From Notolepis coatsorum (lineage: Eukaryota; Chordata; Actinopteri; Aulopiformes; Paralepididae), in assembly GCA_963971535.1 (NCBI GenBank), contig OZ020585.1, forward strand, positions 22,752,005 through 22,816,004: 64,000 nucleotides of DNA. The letters run 5' to 3'. This document shows, in pieces, positions 48,494 to 59,427 of the stretch. The notes below the pieces were generated by a model. That model was not told the origin of the DNA and searched no databases. It was given only the letters and a program-made list of their open reading frames with translations. Both the position numbers and the translations under genes were made by a program. The stretch's first letter is position 1; every line of letters starts with the position of its first letter.

Positions 48494-48497
<4 letters not shown>

Positions 48498-48797
48498 ATA
48501 ATCTCTTCCAAGCACCTTATCATGGTGGTGTAACTTGCGCTTAGAGATGCAAACGCCACAATAGGTATGCAGGAGGCGGTATTTGTAATCAATATTTCTT
48601 ATTTCGAGGATAAATGGGCTTGGGTTGCCCAGAAGAATCTTGATATAGATTTTTTTCCCAGCTATGGCTCCTACTGTGCCAGTACATTCAGATTGTAAAT
48701 TGGGAAGGGACAGTTCAGTATCTATGAAAAAGTTTTCAACATGGTTCTGTTCCCCTATAACTATTAAATATGGGGTATCTTGTGCACCAAGCTACTG
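48494..48797. other. No recognised feature
   Basis: Unique-looking DNA up to the (ATA)n tract that received the BEL element. Confidence 0.4.

Positions 48798-48874
<77 letters not shown>
48798..48874. repeat. (ATA)n microsatellite, left part of the BEL insertion site
   Basis: About 25 ATA/AAT units end at the BEL left terminus. The tract resumes at 57431, so the element landed inside a single trinucleotide tract that is itself a retroposon tail. Confidence 0.9.
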
Positions 48875-50275
48875 TGTTGTGAAGGATCAGATTAAACCGA
48901 ATATGTATATTTATTTATATATATATATTTAATTGTATTTGTATATCGTTTGATATCCCCTGTATATTCCTTGTACAATATGCATTGAATATCCCCGTTT
49001 CTACTAAACAGCCCATAATAGTTTCATTCTACCATTGGACTAGAACTTGGCGCCAGGTTGCACTACCCCTAGGTTCAAGTTCAATCGTGCCGCCTAACAT
49101 GTCGAGGCAGCCCCCGGTTCCGCGCAGTAATATGCCGGGCGAAATACGTGTGGTACTATTTGTTCATAGCGCATATATATATGACGCTCGTAAAGTAGAA
49201 CTTTCCTTTTAGTCCAGTTCTTTACCCTCCAACAGAGTGACAGACGCAAAAGCCTCCCCACGAAGCACGTGCGGTGTAGTAGGGCCTACTTGGCCCAGAA
49301 TAGGCATTGAGATATCGTGTAGATTAATAGTTGAATGGTCATAGTTTGGCACCATACCGTCGAGTTGGACGTATTCTATTAAGCTAATAATAGTCTATTT
49401 ATGTATGGTGCATCGTTCGGTTCGAGTTCTACAGTTATCAGTACCCCCATCGCTCCTGACGTTATCTGGACGCTTATCCAGGCTGGTCAGACCCCTAGTG
49501 GTGATTGCATCCGAGGAGCTCCGGGTCAAGAGCGACTGGACCTGTATATTGGATTACTCTACCCGACGACGGCGAGCCTTCTACGGCTCTTGGATTATGC
49601 TTTATGTGCTTTGATTATTCCATGGATAAAGGCCAACACTGTCGAGTGTTGGAATTACCCCCCGGAGAGGACTACAGGTGAGGCGGCGCTCTACACGTGA
49701 GGTCGCACCACGTCTCTCCGTTGTGGACCGGCAGATACCGTTCCACAGAGGGTCCAGCTGTGTTCGTCTACGGCCCCAGGTTCTGTGGGCACTGGGTCTA
49801 AGACTTTGGATTCTCCCAAGACACCGTCGGCCAGATGGGATACCGCCAGCGACTTCTCTAACCCCCCCCTCCTACTGTCTTACAACCAGCGGGACCCCCC
49901 CCCCCCTTAGTGTATCCAGCTATAATTATTTAAGTACTATCGCTATCGTTTCCTAAATATTCCAGGTTGTATACTTACTCCCTGCGCAACCAGAGATTGG
50001 ACATTCAATGTTGATTTACCTACGAATACTCATTTGCCATAAAAGTGCATACTTAACATTTCAAATCATAAATGTAATTAAGTGAATATTGTGTACACCC
50101 TTTGCTGTATTAAATATTCGATTTGGTCCATTTGTGTTGGTTCGTTTCATCAGGTGGGAAAGTGTTCATCATACTTATATCTTGTACTGGGTGGCCAGAA
50201 GTTAAAGTACATGAGGTAGTGGTATTAAATATCATATCTAACAATACAGTCAGGGAATTGTACCCCTCAGCTACA
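48875..50275 (+). repeat. BEL/Pao 5' LTR
   Basis: 1,401 bp, TGTTGTGAAGGATCAG...CAGCTACA, with TG...CA ends. It is near-identical to the 3' LTR. An AT-rich TATATATATATT lies near its start (about 48917). Short open frames inside are mirrored in the other LTR and are not genes. Confidence 0.95.
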
Positions 50276-50277
50276 AT

Positions 50278-50294
50278 TGGTCCTTCGAACCGGA
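50278..50294 (+). promoter_or_regulatory. Primer binding site, tRNA-Tyr type
   Basis: TGGTCCTTCGAACCGGA begins 2 nt after the LTR. It is complementary to the 3' end of vertebrate tRNA-Tyr (…CCGGCTCGAAGGACCA) with one mismatch. The tRNA would prime minus-strand DNA synthesis. Confidence 0.8.
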
Positions 50295-50343
50295 TGGTAA
50301 CTAGTGTAATATTAATATAGTGTTATTAATATCGAAATGGCCT

Positions 50344-52410
50344 ATGATGAACACTCCACGAAACGATCCTCCTAACCTAGAACGCCCGCGGCGCAGACGA
50401 CAGACACCTCAGTACTTAGAGGCTTACACTGTCAGTCAACTACCTAGCCTTCGACAAACGGTAAACGTAGTAAAAGTAGAAAGTAAAATTATGTCTGACC
50501 TTAACGACCAGGTTTCCCCGACCACAGAGGCCCTAGTAGGTCCTAATGTAACTGACCAAGCCCACGGTGGAGACCAGGAGGGAATTGACATGCCTTTACC
50601 CCCCGCCACTACTAAAGAAGTAGTCCCCGACACGCCCCGGGAGGAAGACAACCCTACAGAGAGAGAACTCTGCACGGAAGAAGAAGAGGAGAGCGTCAAG
50701 GAACTAGAGCTCCAGGACTCCCCAACGAGTACCCCCAGGAGCGGTTCACGCAGGAGCGGCTCACCTCCACTACCGCCTTCCCCCAGCGAAGCGGAGAGGA
50801 TACTACAACAGGCGTTCCTCGTCAGCCTGACAGCCTCTACCGAACGCGATCGGCTCCAAGCACAGACGCTTAGCGAGCGCGAACGTCTCCAAGCCCAGGC
50901 GACCAGCGAGCGCGAACACCTCCAAGCACAGCAACGGAGCGAAGAACAGCGCACAAGTCTGGAGATGAGACGCTTCCAGATGGAAGAGAATATGGCAAGA
51001 GACCGCGCCGACGCCCAGCGCACCGCTGCCGGTGCCCAAAGAGACGCAGAGCGCGACAGACTACAAGCGCAACTAATAGAGCAGCTGATCAAAAGGACAA
51101 CTCCCTCTCCCTCGGCCAGGGGCTCAAGGAACTCGTCGAGACAGCAGTCAAGAGCAGCGTCACCGCAACGAGCAAGCGACCCTGAACTTGACCAACAGAC
51201 CGAGTCTAGACCCCCCGCAGACCCCCTTCCCATACCGGTCCAAGCGAGACCCAGCTACAAGGAAGGAGCGGCCTACACTGCGGAGAAGCTAAATAAACGA
51301 TTACAAGATCTGGAAGATTTGATAGAAGAAGAAGAGGGAGAAGAGGAGAACCAAGCCCGACGACAGCACAGTACTCCACCGGACCAGGAGGTCCCATACA
51401 GTCCAGGCTATACCCCCGCGGCGCTGCGCTACAGACCCCCGACTCTATTTACGGGTGAGCACGACGCACGACCAGCCCAGAGGAACAGTACCTGGACCAG
51501 CGGGCCATGGTACCCTGCCAGTACCGGCCCACAGCGAGGCGCAAGAGGGGACTCGCCCAGGAGGTCTCTCCCCCAACGCTCGCCGATGTATTCGCCATCC
51601 ACGGCGTCATACAACGCCACGCCATCAATCCCAGACTTCGTCTATGAGAGTCGAGCACAGTACACGGAGCTCCGGATGTGCTTAGAGACAATGCTGGCGG
51701 ATGTCATTGATGAACGCCACAAGTATGCAATATTATTGAAGCACCTGAAAGTACAGCAAGCACACAATATAGCGCTAGCCTATGCTACCTCCTCGACCCC
51801 ATACACAGCGGCCCTTGCAGCGCTGGATCAAAGATATGGACGTATATGGGATTACGTAATCCAGGAGATAAGGCATATTGACCGCCTACCCCCAGCCACA
51901 GACAATCGCGCACTGGACGACCTGTCAATCAAAGTGCAGTCCCTGGTGGGGATGCTGGGAGCTCAACGGGAGAAGGGCAGGCATGAGCTGTACGCCAACT
52001 CTAACGTTGAGAGGATTTTGGAGAAGCTGCCACCCGCAAGACAGGAGCGCTTTCGGCGGCAGAGGGACTACCGAGATCCCGACGGCCCCGAGCCATCCCT
52101 CCTTGATCTGGCCGACTTCCTGGCGAGAGAGGTCAGCAGCTTACGACTGGACACCTTCGGGCGGAGCACGCCAAGCTCCAGAGAGGGACCCAGGAGAATA
52201 AATGATGGAAGAAGATCGGTGACTGTCATGCACCAATCAGAGTCAGTACCGAGCAGTAAGAGTCACAGCACCCCCTCGAGGAAGGAGAAGTGGAAGATAG
52301 CGTGTCCCTACTGTGAGAAAGAACACTGGCTGTCACAATGTGACACATTCACAAAGATGAATGCAGAAGAAGTGAGCCAATGGATAAAGTCCAACCGGCG
52401 CTGTTATTGA
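50344..52410 (+). CDS. BEL/Pao gag region (fossil)
   Basis: The first in-frame ATG is at 50344. The N-terminal third is acidic and proline-rich. A long glutamine/arginine-rich coiled-coil-like repeat follows (RERLQAQ-type heptads, about 50830-51090), then a conserved Pao-type gag domain with HLKVQQAHNIALAYA and IQEIRHIDRLP. CCHC-type knuckles begin with CPYCEKEHWLSQC near the end. Gag would form the particle shell and bind RNA. It belongs to the broken element described above. Confidence 0.85.
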   Translation: MMNTPRNDPPNLERPRRRRQTPQYLEAYTVSQLPSLRQTVNVVKVESKIMSDLNDQVSPTTEALVGPNVTDQAHGGDQEGIDMPLPPATTKEVVPDTPREEDNPTERELCTEEEEESVKELELQDSPTSTPRSGSRRSGSPPLPPSPSEAERILQQAFLVSLTASTERDRLQAQTLSERERLQAQATSEREHLQAQQRSEEQRTSLEMRRFQMEENMARDRADAQRTAAGAQRDAERDRLQAQLIEQLIKRTTPSPSARGSRNSSRQQSRAASPQRASDPELDQQTESRPPADPLPIPVQARPSYKEGAAYTAEKLNKRLQDLEDLIEEEEGEEENQARRQHSTPPDQEVPYSPGYTPAALRYRPPTLFTGEHDARPAQRNSTWTSGPWYPASTGPQRGARGDSPRRSLPQRSPMYSPSTASYNATPSIPDFVYESRAQYTELRMCLETMLADVIDERHKYAILLKHLKVQQAHNIALAYATSSTPYTAALAALDQRYGRIWDYVIQEIRHIDRLPPATDNRALDDLSIKVQSLVGMLGAQREKGRHELYANSNVERILEKLPPARQERFRRQRDYRDPDGPEPSLLDLADFLAREVSSLRLDTFGRSTPSSREGPRRINDGRRSVTVMHQSESVPSSKSHSTPSRKEKWKIACPYCEKEHWLSQCDTFTKMNAEEVSQWIKSNRRCY

Positions 52411-52425
52411 TGTGCGCGGCCCCAC

Positions 52426-55400
52426 ATGGCAGCCGAATGCCGCCTAAAGAAAAGGTGCAGCCGGTGCGATGGAGCCCATCTAGATATACTACACGATAGT
52501 AACGGAAGACGGCCTACACCTGCACCACGGAGCGGTACCAAGGCAAGTGTCATGTACATTGACCCCGCCAGCAGCAACGGAGCTCAAGTGCTCTTAAAGG
52601 TAGTCCGTGTGACATTGAGCTACCAGGATAAAGTCATGGACACTTACGCCGTCCTTGATGACGGGTCAGAGAAGACCCTTCTGCTCGCCTCCGCTGCGAC
52701 TCAACTGGGACTGCGGGGGAGCAAGAACGAAATGACGATTCGGACAATAAGAAGAGATTTGAAGACGATAAAGGGCGAGAATGTCTCCTTCACTATCGCA
52801 GCCAACGGGCAGCCAGAGCGACAGTACAAGATCACAAATGCTTTCACCAGCCAAGAAATAGGACTCTCGCAGTACACCTACCCTGTCACCAAGTTGATGG
52901 ATAAATATGTGCACCTGCGCCAATTACCTATCCCGCTCATAAACGGCGCTACCCCGACCCTGCTGATAGGCTCCGACCATGCAGAACTCATAGTCCCGAT
53001 TGACCGGGTCCACACCGGTCCCCGAGGCTGTCCTGCAGCCGTCGAGACCCGCTTAGGATGGACATTACAAGGCCCCCTCGCTAAATCTCTCAACCGAACC
53101 GCAGCCACTAGCTGCTTCCACTCCCGAACGACAGAAGAAGACACCACTCTCCTGCAGCATGTCGAGAGGCTATGGACCCTAGAGACAATGCCCTTTAAGA
53201 ACGAAAAGAAAGACATTCGCTCTAAAGAAGACATTTACGCCATCCACCTACTCGAGCAGGGGACAAAGAGAGTCACAGTCGGCGGAGTGATGAGATACGC
53301 AACTCCACTCCTGAGGAGAGAGGGAATGCCCCCCTTTCACGCAAAGAAAGACGCCACGGAGCGCTATCTACTGAACACAGAGCGGCGCCTAGCCAAAGAC
53401 CCCGCTCAACAGAGTGTGTACCGAGCTGAGATTGAGAAGCTAATCACAGCGGGACACGTAACAAAGATTGACATTAAAGAGGCCGATCAGACGACCGAAT
53501 CATGGTACGTGCCGCATCACAAGGTCCATCACAATGGCAAGGATCGCATTGTGTTTAACTGCAGCTACCAGATCGGATCCCAAAATCTGAATAAAGAGCT
53601 TTTGCCCGGCCCCACACTCGGCCCCTCCCTACTAGGCGTGCTACTGCGCTTCCGCCAGGACAAGGTGGCTATAAGCGGGGATATCAAAGGGATGTTCTTG
53701 CAAGTGAGACTAGTAGAGGAGGACAAGCCTCTGCTACGGTTCCTATGGAGAGAGAAGATCGGAGATGAGAACCCATCCATCTACCAGTGGGAAGTACCCC
53801 CCTTCGGAACCACATGCAGCCCGTGCTGTGCTACATTTGCACTACAGAAACACGTCACAGAGGACCCAGCAGCAAATGAAGAGGTCCAACACAGTGTGAA
53901 GAACAGTTTCTACATAGACAACTGTCTACAAAGCGTCTCGACTCAAGAAGAAGCCGAGGCTCTCCTAATCAAGTTACGCGCCTCCCTAATCAAAGGAGGC
54001 TTTGATCTCAGGCAGTGGGCCAGCAGTGACCCGCACGTATTGCGCAGCCTCTCCTCCGCAGACAAGGCTGCCAGCAGCGAGACCTGGATGGCGACAATCC
54101 CAGGAGAAGCCCAAGAAATGACACTAGGATTAGTCTGGCGCTTCAAAACAGACTCGCTCCACTATAGACACAAACCCTTGGCTCCAGAGCAAGGAAGGTC
54201 GGCGGCGATACCGACCACCAGACGGAGTGTGTACAGAACACTCGCCAGACAATATGACCCGCTGGGATGTATTCTACCTTACACCACCAGGGCAAAGATG
54301 ATTGTACGAGCACTATGGGACAAGGACCAGGGCTGGGACGACCCAATACCCGCACACCTTGCCTCAACATGGAGAGAGTGGGAGACGGAACTCCGCTCAC
54401 TCCCAGGTGTTAATATACGCCGCAGCTACTTCCCATCCACTGTGAGGCCAGAGACATGCGAGATTGAGCTACACGTCTTCAGCGATGCCTCCGAAGTAGC
54501 CTACGGATCGGTTGCTTATTTGCATGCCCAAGAGATGGGAGGAGAGATACACACTGCTTTCATACTGGCCCGCTCAAGGATAGCCCCACGTAAGCAACAA
54601 TCTATCCCACGTCTAGAGCTCTGCGCAGCCCTCGCAGGAGCGCATCTAGCCACGTTAATCCAACGTGAACTCACCATTCCGGTGCATAGAACAATCTTGT
54701 GGTCAGATTCCACGACAGTACTCACATGGATTAAGTCTGATTCATGCAGATACAAAGTCTTCGTGGGAGTCAGAGTCACCGAGATTCAGGAACTAACAGA
54801 AGAAGCAAGCTGGAGATATGTGGATACCAAACACAACCCAGCTGACGTCATCACCCGGGGAATGTCCCTGGATGACCTAACCCGTCACAACATCTACAGT
54901 GACGGACCAGCATTCCTCCAGCTCCCGGAAGGAGATTGGCCTACGCCCACCCCGAGGGAAGCAAGTAGAGAGGAGGCTGAGAACAAGAAGCCTATGTTCT
55001 GTGGACTGAGCACTGTCGCCTCCACAGACCCGAACATAGATGACTGCATTACCCTAGAGAGTGCGCAACAAAGGACATTCCTGCGGCACCACCCAGAGAT
55101 TCAGTCCACCACTGACATGTCAGCAGCTGACTACGAAGAAGCAGAACTTCTTCTACTACAACGAGCCCAGAGAGACTCGTTCCCCGATGAGCTAGACTGT
55201 CTACAGGGAGGAAACCCCGTCCCATCAGACAGCAGACTGATTCACCTGGCACCAGAGAGTGACGCACATAATCTCATCAGAGTGGGTGGTCGCCTGCGGA
55301 GAGCCCCCGATCTACCAGATGACATTAAGCACCCGATCGTCTTGAACAGCCGACACAAGGTCACAGAGCTGATCATAAAGAAATACGACGAGGATGTGCA

Positions 55401-55935
55401 CCACGCCGGAGCAGAGAGAGTCTTCGCGGAGATCAGACGTCGTTATTGGATATTACAAGGGAGTATTGAACCCAAACCCCTCGGTTACGTCTCCAGTGAT
55501 GTAGCAGATGTCAACCCAGTCACCCCCAACACACTCCTAATGGGGCGGCTGGACCCCGCGCTACCCCAGACAATGTACAGGCCCGAAGAAGCGAACGGCC
55601 GAAGAATGTGGAGGTACAGCCAAGTACTAGCTGACAAGTTTTGGAGCAGCTTCCTACTTCACTACCTACCGTCTCTACAGACCCGCCAGAAGTGGGTAAA
55701 AGAGAGAGACAATTTGACAGAAGGAACAGTCGTCATGATAGTTGACCAGTCACTCCCCAGAGCTATGTGGCCGGCTGGCCGCGTAAGCAAAGTGATCACC
55801 GGTGCCGATGGCAAGGTCCGAGCAGCTGAAGTACTCGTCCAAGGGCGCACCTACACACGGCCCGTGGCGAGGCTCATAGAACTGCCCCGACTCCCAGATA
55901 CTATCGATGATGACCATGACCCTATGACTTTGTGA
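52426..55935 (+). CDS. BEL/Pao pol region (fossil)
   Basis: Parts in order: further zinc-knuckle cysteines (CRLKKRCSRCDGAH); aspartic protease of the A17 type (AVLDDGSEKTLL, about 52650); reverse transcriptase (DRIVFNCSYQ, SGDIKGMFLQVRL, PPFGTTCSPCCATFAL, NSFYIDNCL, about 53530-53930); RNase H (VFSDASEVAYGSVAYLH, IPRLELCAALAGAH, LWSDSTTVLTWI, DTKHNPADVITRG, about 54470-54860); an integrase zinc-binding HHCC region (about 55350-55450); and the Pao C-terminal domain (PNTLLMGRLDP, WPAGRVSKVI). It belongs to the broken element described above. Confidence 0.9.
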   Translation: MAAECRLKKRCSRCDGAHLDILHDSNGRRPTPAPRSGTKASVMYIDPASSNGAQVLLKVVRVTLSYQDKVMDTYAVLDDGSEKTLLLASAATQLGLRGSKNEMTIRTIRRDLKTIKGENVSFTIAANGQPERQYKITNAFTSQEIGLSQYTYPVTKLMDKYVHLRQLPIPLINGATPTLLIGSDHAELIVPIDRVHTGPRGCPAAVETRLGWTLQGPLAKSLNRTAATSCFHSRTTEEDTTLLQHVERLWTLETMPFKNEKKDIRSKEDIYAIHLLEQGTKRVTVGGVMRYATPLLRREGMPPFHAKKDATERYLLNTERRLAKDPAQQSVYRAEIEKLITAGHVTKIDIKEADQTTESWYVPHHKVHHNGKDRIVFNCSYQIGSQNLNKELLPGPTLGPSLLGVLLRFRQDKVAISGDIKGMFLQVRLVEEDKPLLRFLWREKIGDENPSIYQWEVPPFGTTCSPCCATFALQKHVTEDPAANEEVQHSVKNSFYIDNCLQSVSTQEEAEALLIKLRASLIKGGFDLRQWASSDPHVLRSLSSADKAASSETWMATIPGEAQEMTLGLVWRFKTDSLHYRHKPLAPEQGRSAAIPTTRRSVYRTLARQYDPLGCILPYTTRAKMIVRALWDKDQGWDDPIPAHLASTWREWETELRSLPGVNIRRSYFPSTVRPETCEIELHVFSDASEVAYGSVAYLHAQEMGGEIHTAFILARSRIAPRKQQSIPRLELCAALAGAHLATLIQRELTIPVHRTILWSDSTTVLTWIKSDSCRYKVFVGVRVTEIQELTEEASWRYVDTKHNPADVITRGMSLDDLTRHNIYSDGPAFLQLPEGDWPTPTPREASREEAENKKPMFCGLSTVASTDPNIDDCITLESAQQRTFLRHHPEIQSTTDMSAADYEEAELLLLQRAQRDSFPDELDCLQGGNPVPSDSRLIHLAPESDAHNLIRVGGRLRRAPDLPDDIKHPIVLNSRHKVTELIIKKYDEDVHHAGAERVFAEIRRRYWILQGSIEPKPLGYVSSDVADVNPVTPNTLLMGRLDPALPQTMYRPEEANGRRMWRYSQVLADKFWSSFLLHYLPSLQTRQKWVKERDNLTEGTVVMIVDQSLPRAMWPAGRVSKVITGADGKVRAAEVLVQGRTYTRPVARLIELPRLPDTIDDDHDPMTL

Positions 55936-56016
55936 GTTGACTGACCTTACAGCGGACCTTGAGTGGAAGACAGTGCGGTTAATCTGTCTCTGCTTAGCTA
56001 ATTAGGTGGGACTAAT

Positions 56017-56027
56017 TAGGGGGCGGC
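56017..56027 (+). promoter_or_regulatory. Polypurine-type tract before the 3' LTR
   Basis: TAGGGGGCGGC directly precedes the 3' LTR, where plus-strand priming occurs in LTR elements. It is not a pure purine run, so the exact primer is uncertain. Confidence 0.5.
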
Positions 56028-57430
56028 TGTTGTGAAGGATCAGATTAAACCGAATATGTATATTTATTTATATATATATATTTAATTGTATTTGTATATC
56101 GTTTGATATCCCCTGTATATTCCTTGTACAATATGCATTGAATATCCCCGTTTCTACTAAACAGCCCATAATAGTTTCATTCTACCATTGGACTAGAACC
56201 TGGCGCCAGGTTGCCATACCCCTAGGTTCAAGTTCAATCGTGCCGCCTAACATGTCGAGGCAGCCCCCGGTTCCGCGCAGTAATATGCCGGGCGAAATAC
56301 GTGTGGTACTATTTGTTCATAGCGCATATATATATGACGCTCGTAAAGTAGAACTTTCCTTTTAGTCCAGTTCTTTACCCTCCAACAGAGTGACAGACGC
56401 AAAAGCCTCCCCACGAAGCACGTGCGGTGTAGTAGGGCCTACTTGGCCCAGAATAGGCATTGAGATATCGTGTAGATTAATAGTTGAATGGTCATAGTTT
56501 GGCACCATACCGTCGAGTTGGACGTATTCTATTAAGCTAATAATAGTCTATTTATGTATGGTGCATCGTTCGGTTCGAGTTCTACAGTTATCAGTACCCC
56601 CATCGCTCCTGACGTTATCTGGACGCTTATCCAGGCTGGTCAGACCCCTAGTGGTGATTGCATCCGAGGAGCTCCGGGTCAAGAGCGACTGGACCTGTAT
56701 ATTGGATTACTCTACCCGACGACGGCGAGCCTTCCACGGCTCTTGGATTATGCTTTATGTGCTTTGATTATTCCATGGATAAAGGCCAACACTGTCGAGT
56801 GTTGGAATTACCCCCCGGAGAGGACTACAGGTGAGGCGGCGCTCTACACGTGAGGTCGCACCACGTCTCTCCGTTGTGGACCGGCAGATACCGTTCCACA
56901 GAGGGTCCAGCTGTGTTCGTCTACGGCCCCAGGTTCTGTGGGCACTGGGTCTAAGACTTTGGATTCTCCCAAGACACCGTCGGCCAGATGGGATACCGCC
57001 AGCGACTTCTCTAACCCCCCCCTCCTACTGTCTTACAACCAGCGGGACCCCCCCCCCCCCCTTAGTGTATCCAGCTATAATTATTTAAGTACTATCGCTA
57101 TCGTTTCCTAAATATTCCAGGTTGTATACTTACTCCCTGCGCAACCAGAGATTGGACATTCAATGTTGATTTACCTACGAATACTCATTTGCCATAAAAG
57201 TGCATACTTAACATTTCAAATCATAAATGTAATTAAGTGAATATTGTGTACACCCTTTGCTGTATTAAATATTCGATTTGGTCCATTTGTGTTGGTTCGT
57301 TTCATCAGGTGGGAAAGTGTTCATCATACTTATATCTTGTACTGGGTGGCCAGAAGTTAAAGTACATGAGGTAGTGGTATTAAATATCATATCTAACAAT
57401 ACAGTCAGGGAATTGTACCCCTCAGCTACA
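56028..57430 (+). repeat. BEL/Pao 3' LTR
   Basis: 1,403 bp, the direct repeat of the 5' LTR, differing at only a few sites including the length of a C-run. It ends CAGCTACA directly against (ATA)n. Confidence 0.95.
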
Positions 57431-57510
57431 ATAATAATAATAATAATAATAACTTTATTTGTATAGCACTTTTCATACAGAGGTTGCAGTTCAAAGTGCT
57501 TCACAACAGT
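57431..57510 (-). mobile_element. Retroposon 3' end, right part of the BEL insertion site
   Basis: (ATA)n is followed by ACTTTATTTGTATAGCACTT and TTCATACAGAGGTTGCAGTT, then CAAAGTGCTTCACAAC. This is the reverse of the terminus at 43690-43760. The BEL element split its trinucleotide tail. Confidence 0.7.
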
Positions 57511-57769
57511 AAAAAATACAGTTCAATGGAATAAGTACTATGGATGGCTAAAACAGATGCTTTAACTGCATAACGTCTGACGGCCCTCATACCGTCGTGC
57601 CCGTGCGCGAGACGCGCATGTGTGGCGTTACTTGCTCTTGTCTGTCGGCTCGGGCTGCATTTTTCCGTTCGAAAGTTGCATTTGCCGCCTTTCGATTGCC
57701 ACCACACTCAACCAACATAAGACTTTAGGCTATGGAACTGCAGTTTTTTCCAGCTACTATCTCTATGCT

Positions 57770-58465
57770 GGAACCCAAAAACAGGAATCTAGCGACAAGT
57801 CAACAAAAAAAGTAGGGAGACAATATTTGATTTCAGTGTGTTCAAACCTCTGTTTCTCTAATACATTAGCACTCAAAGTGATTTTTCTTTATTGACTTAG
57901 CAACTTCAGAATGTTACCTTTCATGGGCGGCTAAGTGGCGCAGTGGGCAAGGCGCTCGTCACTAACGCAGGAGATGCTTCCGGCTTGGCTGGTCGTTCAT
58001 ACTAATACAATTGGCAGTATTAGGGGGTGGGAAAGCCGGTGGGTGGGGATCGGACGTTGTGGACAGCGACTCCTACAGGTCGGTTGGTGCGCCTGTACAG
58101 CAGAATCAGGAAGCAACGGGGGCAGTGTGAGCCTCCCACGTGTTTACTCCTCGCCGCTGAGAGACCGCGCTGTACAGGTGAAAAGATGCGACGGCTGCCT
58201 CCTCGTGTACTGGAGGGGACACGTGCTGCAAGGCTTCGTCCACATTGCAGCCGACCAGTGGGAGGCATGGTCTAACAACAAATTGGGATGGGAGAAAAAT
58301 AGAAAATGGGGAGAAAAAGTAGATAAAAAAAAAAAATGTTACCTTTCAAAAGAGACCAAGCTCATGCATGTGCTATAAGTATAAAGTATAAAGCTAAGTT
58401 TTGCAAACAAAAGTATGCAAATCGCTTTGGTTTTCTGCAAAATGGGGGGTATGCTTAGAGGTTAA
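57770..58465. repeat. Unclassified dispersed repeat D, copy 2 (with SINE insert)
   Basis: ATTAGCACTCAAA, CTTTCAAAAGAGACCAAG, CTCATGCATGTGCTATAAGT and AAGTATGCA parallel the copy at 29800-29940. The family B SINE at 57924 is inserted in it. Class unknown. Confidence 0.5.
57924..58334 (+). mobile_element. tRNA-derived SINE, family B, copy 5
   Basis: The head GGGCGGCTAAGTGGCGCAGT includes an A box. A deletion removes the B-box segment: the copy jumps from CAGGAGATGCT to TCCGGCTTGG. Body and tail (AAATTGGGATGGGAGAAAAA, then A-run) are intact. The 14-bp duplication AATGTTACCTTTCA lies at 57910-57923 and 58335-58348. Confidence 0.92.
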
Positions 58466-59427
58466 AGGGCCTCTAATGAAAAAAAAACAAGAGAAAATAT
58501 GAATGTACATAATGCAGTTTCTGCAGTTCAGCTGTGACAAGAACCCTCCCTATTAAAACAAGCCATTCAAATTGCAGCCACAATCAATGACTGACCAATC
58601 ACAATAGGTTCATTGCATATGGGTGGTCCCTGACATGTATGTACATACAAAATGGTGGCTGTCTGGTAAACATTCTCTTTTTTCCACCTACTGTAAATGG
58701 TTTACTGAAATGTTTCCGACAACATTTTAGGCGAGAGACATGCAATTTCTGGATCTTAATAAAAATATTATTGTGTGCCGTAGTTCAGAGTGTGTGGGAC
58801 CAGCAGCGCATTTGCATTTAAAGCTACAGATACAGAAACAGCCCGTTGAGAGATGGACTGAAACACAGGGGTATAAAGGCATACTAGAGGCATGCATAAA
58901 GTGGTATTTCCAGCACACACAAAAAGACATTTGGGGACCTAATGTCGCTTTTCCAATGCATACCTACTTGACTAGAATCGACTCAACTCTACTAGCTTTT
59001 GGTACCTGGTACTTTGTTCGTTTTCCACTGCAGGTAGTACCTCCCCCGCCAGTGTAGCTGGTCGTCATAGCGAGGGTGCCGTGACGTCATCTTCAACAGG
59101 CGAGGTCTTCGCTGGCTGGCAGAACTTCCAGGACCTACGAGCAGTGTTGCGTTCCTCATATCAACACTGGTTGCACGCACGCGCGCTCCCGCGCATGCGC
59201 ATAAATGTTCCCTCGCATAAGGACAGACTAAAAGACAGTGCCTAATTGCCTCTACGAATGGAATGTAACACCTGACGACCGCCGCTATTGATATGCAAAG
59301 TAACGAGGTGGGTACTGCGAGTTTGGCGCATCAGTCGAGTGCAGCGCATTCCTGTGTGCATGCGCGCTTCTGCGCTTCTGCGCACACAACTTTGGTTGCA
59401 ACCTCGTCCCATGAGCAACGCATCACT
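58466..59427. other. Unrecognised; possible MITE pieces
   Basis: TTAAAGGGCCTCTAATGAAA at 58463 resembles a Kolobok-type end but has no partner. TTCGTTTTCCACTGCAGGTA, then GTACCTCC (about 59018-59045) resembles a fish MITE motif. CG-rich ACGCACGCGCGCTCCCGCGC lies near 59180. No gene is seen. Confidence 0.35.

Larger units (their letters stand above)
48875..57430 (+). mobile_element. BEL/Pao LTR retrotransposon, young but broken
   Basis: An 8,556-bp element has two 1.4-kb direct LTRs, a tRNA-Tyr-type primer binding site, a gag region with zinc knuckles, a pol region (aspartic protease, reverse transcriptase, RNase H, integrase-related parts) and a purine tract before the 3' LTR. Gene order and the Pao-type protease and reverse transcriptase place it in BEL/Pao. 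ATAAT lies on both sides (48870-48874, 57431-57435), as expected for a 5-bp duplication, but the site is (ATA)n so this is not independent proof. The LTRs differ at only a handful of positions, so insertion was very recent. The coding part is broken, with about two breaks. Confidence 0.93.

Noticed and set aside
49401-49956. Frames of 69-99 codons inside the BEL 5' LTR, mirrored at 56554-57088
   Set aside because: They lie within the LTRs, overlap each other in different frames and show no domain.
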